A stretch of 64,000 bases of DNA, from assembly GCA_964019335.1 (NCBI GenBank), contig OZ025755.1:1-64000 (forward strand), given 5' to 3'. Positions within the stretch are counted from its first letter, which is position 1, and each line of letters starts with the position of its first letter. This document shows positions 1 through 6,487 of this stretch, one piece after another. This DNA is from Diplonema japonicum (lineage: Eukaryota; Euglenozoa; Diplonemea; Diplonemida; Diplonemidae). The translations under genes and the position numbers were made by a program. Below the pieces are notes generated by a model that saw only the letters and a program-made list of their open reading frames with translations, was not told the origin of the DNA and ran no database searches.

Positions 1-72
1 GGGTTTGCGGGTTTGCGGGTTTGCGGGTTTGCGGGTTTGCGGGTTTGCGGGTTTGCGGGTTTGCGGGTTTGC
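1..72 (+). repeat. 8-bp G-rich tandem array, GGGTTTGC x9
   Basis: Nine perfect copies of GGGTTTGC open the window, and about three more copies lie at 4268-4290. The unit resembles a telomere repeat, but the G-rich strand reads 5' to 3' away from the window edge. That is the wrong orientation for a left chromosome end, so this looks interstitial or subtelomeric. It has G-quadruplex potential. Confidence 0.95.
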
Positions 73-380
73 GCCCCCCGCCTTCAGCCCCCAGCACGGG
101 AGACTGCGACGGACGAGCGGGCGAAGGCTCTCTGTCCACACCGGAGGGGGCCGAATGTGCCTCCATCCCGTCCGACTCGCACAGGTCCGCGGCCATGGAC
201 ACCACGGGCGCCTCCGGGAACCTCTCGACGCCTTCCGACTGGATGGGGGACTCCTCCTCCCCGTCCGCCTCGAAGAGAACCCGCGCCACGTAAACTTCGT
301 CTGACTCTAGTTGGACTGGGAACCAGGGGCGGACCGCAGGCCCCCTGACGTCCAGCAACTTGGTATTCCCATCCGAAAAA
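73..380 (-). other. unrecognised open frame next to the 8-bp array
   Basis: On the minus strand this GC-rich stretch is open in one frame from about 380 down into the 8-bp array, where the repeat itself reads as an 8-residue period (NPQTRKPA). The translation is acidic and serine/proline rich and includes the segment VYVARVLFEADGEEES. No start codon or family is recognised. It may be the tail of a gene or transposable element cut off by the window edge, or chance coding in GC-rich DNA. Confidence 0.25.
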
Positions 381-387
381 TTTTTTT

Positions 388-901
388 AAAAAGGGGGACT
401 TGAGAAAATAAATAAAAAGGGGGACTTGAGAAAATAAATAAAAAGGGGGACTTGAGAAAATAAATAAAAAGGGGGACTTGAGAAAATAAATAAAAAGGGG
501 GACTTGAGAAAATAAATAAAAAGGGGGACTTGAGAAAATAAATAAAAAGGGGGACTTGAGAAAATAAATAAAAAGGGGGACTTGAGAAAATAAATAAAAA
601 GGGGGACTTGAGAAAATAAATAAAAAGGGGGACTTGAGAAAATAAATAAAAAGGGGGACTTGAGAAAATAAATAAAAAGGGGGACTTGAGAAAATAAATA
701 AAAAGGGGGACTTGAGAAAATAAATAAAAAGGGGGACTTGAGAAAATAAATAAAAAGGGGGACTTGAGAAAATAAATAAAAAGGGGGACTTGAGAAAATA
801 AATAAAAAGGGGGACTTGAGAAAATAAATAAAAAGGGGGACTTGAGAAAATAAATAAAAAGGGGGACTTGAGAAAATAAATAAAAAGGGGGACTTGAGAA
901 T
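388..901 (+). repeat. 26-bp minisatellite, about 20 copies
   Basis: Head-to-tail copies of a 26-bp unit (A5 G5 ACTTGAG A4 TAAAT) run without spacers and almost without variation. Both strands are open over the array, so apparent proteins with a 26-residue period (LFIYFLKSP type) are artefacts of the repeat. The same unit occurs again, about five copies, at 4301-4424. Confidence 0.97.
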
Positions 902-1001
902 GTTTTTTTTTTTTTTTTTTTTTCAAAAGACACACAAGGCACGATAAACCTTAAGAGAAAATAAAAATGTTCCAAAACAGACAATCAAGTTCCAACCTGG
1001 G
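902..1001 (+). repeat. minisatellite flank module, copy 1
   Basis: A T-run followed by about 80 bp of unique sequence (starting CAAAAGACACACAAGG and ending CAAGTTCCAACCT) is found again at 4425-4522, next to the second 26-bp array. The similarity stops abruptly after AACCT in both places, so array plus flank form one duplicated module. Positions 1002-1261 beyond it are A/G-rich and show no gene. Confidence 0.85.
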
Positions 1002-1261
1002 AGGAAGGCATGGGTTTCTCTTTTTCTTTATGGGAGGGGGAGGGGAAGAAGAAGAAGCAACTCCAAATGATAAAAATTCAAAAATAAAAATCTCAAAAAA
1101 GGCTTAAAAGAAGAAGAGGCAAATTCAAAAACATACTAGGGAGGAATGAGTGGGGCAGGGGGTAAAATTTAGGAGGGGGAAAGAGGGAGAATCAAAAAAG
1201 GGGAAAGGGGCAGAGTGACCAATGTCCATGCGAAAAAGCATAGAGCGGGGGAAGAAGAAAA

Positions 1262-1729
1262 TCAAAAACAGGAAAAACACATCACCACAAAAGAAAAAGA
1301 AGAAAAAAAAAAAATGTGCCTCCTTGTGCCGGTTGCAGCCCCAGGTGCCGGGATTCTGGGTGCCAGGGGTTGGGCTCCAGGCGTTCCCACCTCGGTCCGC
1401 TTCAGCCCCATTGCAGGGTCATCTGGCTTCTGTTCCAGGGCGGCCTCGTGTTCCTCTCTGCGGGCCCTCCTCCTCCCTTCTTTCCTCGCACGACGGTGCC
1501 TTTTCTTCTCCTGTCTGGCAGCCTCCCTCGCCCCCTCCCTCGCCTTGGTCCTCTTCTCCCGACGCCTCTGAAGGGCCGTTTCGCTCCTGTGCCTCCTCCT
1601 GTTCTTCTTCCGCTTGGGCGCTGGCTTAGGTTCCCTGCCACCCATGGCAATCCAGGGGGCTCTTTTCTGTCTTCTCACAAGGGTGTGCAGTGGTGCTCTC
1701 ACGTCGCTCGCAGCCTCCGCCCCAACCAC
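1262..1729 (-). other. arginine-rich open frame, unrecognised
   Basis: A minus-strand frame of about 150 codons whose central part is dominated by Arg, Lys, Glu and Ala (for example PAPKRKKNRRRHRSE and EKKRHRRARKEGRRR). It lies directly downstream of the AlkB-like remnant and could be its 3' continuation in another frame, a separate nuclear or RNA-binding segment, or non-coding. The C-terminal end runs into homopolymer sequence. No family is recognised and no start can be defended. Confidence 0.25.
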
Positions 1730-3332
1730 ACCTTGGCGGGCGGTGGGGGTGGGTGCTGGGTCCCCCTGGTTGTTTGAAAAGAAAAAAGGTTCCTCCTTGT
1801 TTGTTTTTTTTTTTCTTTCCCTTCCACCCTCAAAAAAAGCCCCCGGCCCTTGGGGACCAGGGTGTACACCTCCGTAGAGGGTCCAGAAAAAATGGGGGGC
1901 AGAGAGGGAGGGGCACTACCTTCTCTCGGGCGTGCTGTCTCTCCCTCTGCCTTTTTTTCCTCCGAAGAGGGTCTGTTTTTCACCTCCGTGGAGGGTCCCT
2001 CTGGAGAGGGCTCTATAAAAGAAAAAGGGGGGGACGAATGGGGGGGAGGAACACTACCCTCTCTCGGGAGTGCCACCTCTTCCCCTCTCTCTCTGTTTTC
2101 CTCCGAAGAGGGTCTGTTTTTTACCTCCGTGGAGGGTTCCTCTGGAGAGGGCTCTAAAAATGAAAAAGGGGGGGACAAATGGGGGGGAGGAGCACCACCC
2201 TCTCTCGGGAGTGCCACCTCTTCCCCTTTCTCTCTATTTTCCTCCGAAGAGGGTCTGTTTTCCTCCGAAGAGGGTTCTAAAAAAAAAAGGGGGGCGGGTG
2301 GGGCACTATCCTCTCTTGGGAGTGCCACCCCCCCTTGCCCACAAAAAAGGGGATCTAAAAAAGGGGGTTCGTCTGTTAACCCAGGGGATGGGTCTTCCTG
2401 GGGTGTGCGGGTGAGCTTGGGGCCTACCGCACGCAGGGTGATCGACACCCTGACACCAGTGGACATCCCGGACGGGATGTGGTGCGTCCACTGGTGTCTC
2501 GCTTCACCTTCCAACAATCCCATGAGAAGGGGGGCACCAGGTATTTCGCCACCCTGTCCCCCCTCCTCATGACCATTGTGGTCTCGGCTCCGTACGAGAG
2601 GACTAGGACAATCGGTCCCAGCCTCGCGTCGTCCTTGTGGGCGGCAATCCCACAACCAGACTTGTACTTGTTGACAAGTACCTGGTTGGGGACCACCTCG
2701 AGCCCTGCGGCGGCGGCCACCTCCCTCACCCACCCCTCCGCCCCCCCTGGGATCCCCGTGGTGGGGCGCACCTTGGCGTTCGTCCCCTCCCACCGGTACC
2801 CGTATTGGAGGGTCTCCCTCCCTGAGTTCCCAGACAGGGCCTCCCACTTTCCTGAAAGCAGGGCTTTCGGGAAGGCAGGGGCCGGGCCCGTCCTCAACCC
2901 GGGAGGGTGTTCACCATACACCAGTACCCACCCCTTTTTTTCTCCCTCTTTTCTTCCCTCTTCAACAATAGCAGGGTCGGCTGCAGGGGTCGTGGTCGCG
3001 GCGGTCGTGGCTGCGGCAGGGGCGGCTGCGGCGGTCTCAGTTGCGGCGATCAGGGCGGCAGGGTCGGCTGCGGCGTTCAGGGCGGCTGGGGCGGCCGTGG
3101 CTGTAGCAGCGGCGGTCAAAACCGCGGTCTCTGCTAGTGATTTTTTTATTTTATTTTTTTTTTCTAAAGGGGGGTGGGGGGATCTAGGGGGTGGGGGTGG
3201 GGATTCATACTGCCCAACCAGATAGTCTGGTTGGGTCGGCCCTGGCGTCGTGTGCAGCCTGGCGGCCTGTCGGGGTTCCTTCTCCCTGCGGTTTGCGCGG
3301 TCACCTCCTCTTGCGTTCCGTCTTGGATCCAT
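1699..3332 (-). pseudogene. AlkB-like 2OG-Fe(II) dioxygenase, frameshifted
   Basis: The start MDPRR at 3332 directly follows an A-rich tract. After a low-complexity Ala/Thr/Pro region comes an AlkB-type domain: QYGYRWEG, then NKYKSGCGIAAHKDD (the HxD iron ligands) and LGPIVLVLSYGAE. The frame is lost at a run of six C (2529-2534); a one-base change there joins it to the second frame, which supplies GEARHQWTHHIPSG (distal His) and RVSITLR (the R-x5-R 2-oxoglutarate motif). The rest is three to four acidic Ser/Glu/Pro-rich repeats ending at 1699. AlkB proteins demethylate alkylated or methylated nucleic-acid bases. All key residues survive, so this is either a recent pseudogene or a homopolymer sequencing error. 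An SL exon lies 172 nt upstream of the ATG. Confidence 0.7.
1900..2320 (-). repeat. coding repeat of about 120-141 bp, 3-4 copies
   Basis: Within the tail of the AlkB-like remnant, a unit read on the minus strand as roughly VALPREG..PPFSFLEPSPE, then STEVKNRPSSEEN, recurs. Repeat starts seen on the plus strand are near 1912, 2046, 2187 and 2307. The spacing varies in ways that partly keep the frame. The repeat is acidic and probably disordered. Confidence 0.75.
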
Positions 3333-3504
3333 TTTTTATTTTTTTTATTTTTTTTTAAAGTGTGTGTTGGGGGAGGGGATCCTTTCGGTAAGCGGCGGGC
3401 AGGCCGACAGGCAAAACAACCCCCCCGGACGACGGCGACGACGGACGACGGACGCAGCAGCAAACCCAGGCAGAGGCGGCAGGCACCAGCAGAACACGAA
3501 CGAC

Positions 3505-3541
3505 CAATAAAGTACAGAAACTGTAGCTTTAGAATCGTTGG
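3505..3541 (-). other. spliced-leader exon copy 1
   Basis: This 37-nt minus-strand sequence starts CCAACGATTCTAAAGC and ends CTTTATTG, followed by GTCGTTCG. It matches, with about one or two differences, the diplonemid SL exon as I recall it. It heads the full-length AlkB-like copy. The downstream sequence shows no T-run terminator or Sm-like site at the expected distance, so it is more likely a leader fused to an mRNA copy than an SL RNA gene. Confidence 0.7.
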
Positions 3542-3547
3542 AACGAC

Positions 3548-3584
3548 CAATAAAGTACAGAAACTGTAGCTTTAGAATCGTTGG
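3548..3584 (-). other. spliced-leader exon copy 2
   Basis: Identical to copy 1 and separated from it by six bases (GTCGTT on the minus strand). The same six bases follow each copy, so the two form a direct repeat with a 43-nt period. It sits exactly at the junction between units A and B. Confidence 0.7.
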
Positions 3585-3868
3585 GCTTTCGGGAAGGCAG
3601 GGGCCGGGCCCGTCCTCAACCCGGGAGGGTGTTCACCATACACCAGTACCCACCCCTTTTTTTCTCCCTCTTTTCCTCCCTCTTCAACAATAGCAGGGGT
3701 CGGCTGCAGGGGTCGTGGTCGCGGCGGTCGTGGCTGCGGCAGGGGCGGCTGCGGCGGTCTCAGTTGCGGCGATCAGGGCGGCAGGGTCGGCTGCGGCGTT
3801 CAGGGCGGCTGGGGCGGCCGTGGCTGTAGCAGCGGCGGTCAAAACCGCGGTCTCTGCTAGTGATTTTT

Positions 3869-4051
3869 TTATTTTATTATTTTTTTTTCTAAAGGGGGGT
3901 GGGGGGATCTAGGGGGTGGGGATTCATACTGCCCAACCAGATTGCCTGGTTGGGTGGGTCTCGGCGCCGTGTGCTGCGGGCTGCGGGCTTGCTCCTGCGG
4001 GCTGCGGCTGCGGCTGCGGTCACCTCCTCCTGCGAGTCGTCTTGGATCCAT
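3869..4051 (-). pseudogene. truncated AlkB N-terminus, unit B
   Basis: An ATG at 4051 follows a run of over 20 A. The frame encodes MDPRRLAGGGDRSRSRSPQE and onward to a stop at 3869 created by an A/T-run length difference from unit A. The region up to the stop is Arg/Ser and Pro rich. The AlkB domain itself is absent because the unit ends at 3583. It is a 5'-truncated duplicate of the gene at 1699-3332 rather than a separate functional gene. Confidence 0.6.
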
Positions 4052-4226
4052 TTTTTTTTTTTTTTTTTTTTGTTTTATAGTGTGTGTTGGGGGGGAGGGG
4101 ATCCTTTCGTTGAGCGGCGGGCAGGCCGACGGGCAAAACAACCCCCCCGGACGACGGCGACGACGGACGACGGACGCAGCGGCAAACCCAGGCAGAGGCG
4201 GCAGGCACCAGCAGAACACGAACGAC

Positions 4227-4263
4227 CAATAAAGTACAGAAACTGTAGCTTTAGAATCGTTGG
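4227..4263 (-). other. spliced-leader exon copy 3
   Basis: Identical 37-nt copy heading unit B. Upstream of it (higher coordinates) lies the short 8-bp G-rich array, with only a few bases between. Downstream is a 175-nt leader and then the unit B start codon at 4051. Confidence 0.7.
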
Positions 4264-4267
4264 TCGC

Positions 4268-4290
4268 GGGTTTGCGGGTTTGCGGGTTTT
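4268..4290 (+). repeat. 8-bp G-rich array, second site
   Basis: About three units of GGGTTTGC, followed by a T-run and the second 26-bp array. It lies just upstream of SL copy 3 in the minus-strand direction. Confidence 0.9.
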
Positions 4291-4300
4291 TTTTTTTTTT

Positions 4301-4424
4301 AAAAAGGGGGACTTGAGAAAATAAATAAAAAGGGGGACTTTAGAAAATAAATAAAAAGGGGGACTTGAGAAAATAAATAAAAAGGGGGACTTGAGAAAAT
4401 AAATAAAAAGGGGGACTTGAGAAT
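4301..4424 (+). repeat. 26-bp minisatellite, second array, about 5 copies
   Basis: Same unit as at 388-901, with one variant copy (ACTTTAG for ACTTGAG). It continues into the same flanking module at 4425. Confidence 0.95.
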
Positions 4425-4522
4425 GTTTTTTTTTTTTTTTTTTCCCCTTCAAAAGACACACAAGGCGCGATAAACCTTAAGAGAAAATAAAAATATTCCA
4501 AAACAGACAATCAAGTTCCAAC
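4425..4522 (+). repeat. minisatellite flank module, copy 2
   Basis: Matches 902-1001 apart from T-run length and a few substitutions (for example CGCGATAAACC for CACGATAAACC). It ends at the shared sequence CAAGTTCCAACCT. Confidence 0.85.
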
Positions 4523-4890
4523 CTCTCTGTAGGGGTCGTGCTGCCCCCGTTGAAGTCGAGGCAGATGGCGTTGTGGAAGCTGGTTGCCGTGTCGCCGACT
4601 TCCCAGTTTCGTCACCACCACCATCATCCCGTCCCTCCCCAGAGGGGCCACCCCGTTCCGCCCCTCCTTCGTGATGTAGTACCACCTCCAGTCCTGCGTG
4701 AGTGATGTGGTTCGCCGTGAACTTCAGGGCCCCCTGCCCCGCCGCCGCGAGCATCCCGTCAGCACGTTCTGGTCCCCCTTCCTTGCAAGCGTAGTTCCTC
4801 GACGCTGGCGGACGCCTTCACGTAGCCGCACCCGTGAGCCATCCGGACAGCGTTGTCACGCGCACACAAGGGGCCAGCAGCATCATTGTG
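4523..4890 (-). other. GC-rich coding remnant, unrecognised
   Basis: A GC-rich stretch with broken minus-strand frames, for example MLAAAGQGALKFTANHITHA at about 4754 and HGCGYVKASASVEE at about 4830. Several frames overlap and none is continuous, so it looks like a decayed gene or element fragment. A 5' motif shared with the large GH18 gene lies just upstream (see 4895-4955). Confidence 0.3.
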
Positions 4891-4894
4891 TGTG

Positions 4895-4955
4895 AGTGTG
4901 TGTTGGTGATCCTGTTTGCTTGTTTGTAGAAATAGAATAATACGACATTGAAGAA
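4895..4955 (-). repeat. 5'-flank motif, copy 1
   Basis: Contains the 24-nt core TTTGTAGAAATAG then AATAATACGAC (plus strand, 4923-4946), also present at 13727-13750. TGTGTGTTG precedes and TTGAA follows the core at both places. In the minus-strand direction both copies lie upstream of coding sequence. Confidence 0.7.
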
Positions 4956-6487
4956 GAAGAAGAAAATAAATAGAAAAAGAGAGGTGGAGGAAGAGAAGAA
5001 GATGGGTGTGGAAGCGAGTGTAAAAAACTGTATTCCCCTTTTTCAACACACAAAGGGCAAAAAACACAGTTCAACACAGGAAACAAAAATACCTTTCATC
5101 GTTCATAAAAGAGGGGTGGGGAATAGAAAAAAAGAAAAGAGAAACAAAACAGGAGGGGGGGGAGGAGGAGGAGGAGGACAGGACAGTTAGATTAGAGTGC
5201 AGGTTGTATAGAGGCAAAAAAAAAGGGGGAGAAAGCGAGAAAACAATTTCTTTCAGTTACTGCGTATTGTTACTTTTCTATGTTAGAGACTACCTCGTAA
5301 CAAGAAGAAAGTACGAAAAATCTCAAGTTCAAAAAAAAAAAAGAGAGACATTTAAGGGTACCTGCGGTATGTGGCAGGACGCCTAAAAAAAGGGGGGGGG
5401 GGCTGGAGGATAAGAAAGGAGGGGATTAAAGAATCGGTTGTGGAATATTGCGAATATGAATGGACGGATCTGCACTCTGTCTTGTCTTTAAAAAAAATGA
5501 AAAATATATATTATATATGTTTCAAAAAAAAAAATAAATAAATAAAAGAGAGGGAAAGGGACAAGTTGTTAAGAAAGAAAATCCTTTATGATGAGAGAGG
5601 AGTCAAAAAGTGAGGAAGCCCCAGGACTAATAGAATCTACCGAGGTTTTCCTTATTTTTTTTTTCTTCTTCTTTTTTTCTTATTTAGCAGTGATAAATGA
5701 GGGAGGAGAGGGAAGAGAACATAAGGCATTCCAAGTCTATAAGGGAAATAAAAGAGGGGAAGCAAGCTTTACGCGCTCTGTATTCTTTTTATTTTCCTTA
5801 TGAGGAGAAAATTTTTTAAGGGCAACGGGAGGGGGAAGGGAACCAAATATTTCTTTTTTTTAAAAAAAAGGGGGTGGGTGGATTAAATCAAACGTGTTTT
5901 CCTCCGGTGATAGCGCAGACTTCTCAAGCATTTCCCTTTTTCATTTCTTTTTTCTCCCCACCACCCCTTCTTTGTTTCCCCTTAAGCCAAGCTTCTTCTT
6001 TTCTTTTCTTCTTCATGAACCCCTCAGCTCAGGGGGAGGAAGGGGTGGTGGAGGAAAAAGGAAAAAAAAAAAAGGAGGAGCAAGAAGAAGTAAACTAATT
6101 GCTAATATGTAGTCTCCCCCCCCCCTCTTCTCTTTCAAGTAAGATAGATAAGAAAGAAGGAGGGGGGGGGGGGGGGAAAGAAACCGGTTCAGCTCGTATT
6201 TATATCACCGAGTGGAGAATTATTGAGGAGAGGGCTCAAAGATAACTTTAAATACCCCTGGTTTTGGTTTTAAGAAGAAAAAAAGGGGGAAACGAAGATG
6301 TTGGGAAGGAACGGTCAAAAACAAGGAAAAGAATGAAACGACGAAGAACACAAAAAAGCTTTCTTCATCTTTCTTTTTTTTCACTCTTGCTGTTTTATTT
6401 CCGTTGTTGTTTTTCTCCTTTCCGTCCTCTTTCCTTTTCTCTCGTTTCAAAATTGGTCTTTTTTTTTCTTTTTTTTCCCCCCCTCCT
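4956..6487. other. non-coding, homopolymer-rich, no gene seen
   Basis: Purine-rich and pyrimidine-rich low-complexity sequence. Short frames on either strand are lysine/phenylalanine runs made by homopolymers. The only distinctive sequence is the conserved element at 5345-5384. Confidence 0.7.
5345..5384 (+). repeat. conserved 40-nt intergenic element, copy 1
   Basis: Aligns to copies at 20843-20882 and 42501-42540 (shared features: AAGGG, CCTGC.GTA.GTG.CAGGA, CGC). The core can form a short hairpin; in this copy the stem is CCTGC/GCAGG. It is flanked by A-runs and G-runs. Confidence 0.6.

Larger units (their letters stand above)
2861..4263 (-). repeat. two tandem 681-bp SL-headed units
   Basis: Unit A (2861-3541) and unit B (3583-4263) are the same length and nearly identical over most of their span. 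Read on the minus strand, each begins with a 37-nt SL exon, then about 172-175 nt of leader ending in a poly(A) tract, then ATGGATCCAAGACG and the N-terminal part of the AlkB-like gene. Unit B stops at the sequence equivalent to 2861 and joins the next SL copy; unit A continues into the full AlkB domain. A block of about 65 bp (3236-3300 versus 3955-4020) is strongly diverged, while its flanks are conserved. Confidence 0.9.

Noticed and set aside
1-72. Chromosome-end telomere
   Set aside because: The G-rich strand is oriented the wrong way for a left end, and a second short array is internal.
388-901. CRISPR-like array
   Set aside because: The repeats are contiguous with no unique spacers, and the context is eukaryotic.
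84-984. Two overlapping proteins with 26-residue repeats (FLFIFSSPP type)
   Set aside because: They are translations of the 26-bp minisatellite, which has no stops in several frames.
3400-3541. Functional SL RNA gene
   Set aside because: The sequence after the exon is GC-rich with no Sm-like site or T-run terminator at the usual distance, and it leads into an mRNA-like leader and ORF.
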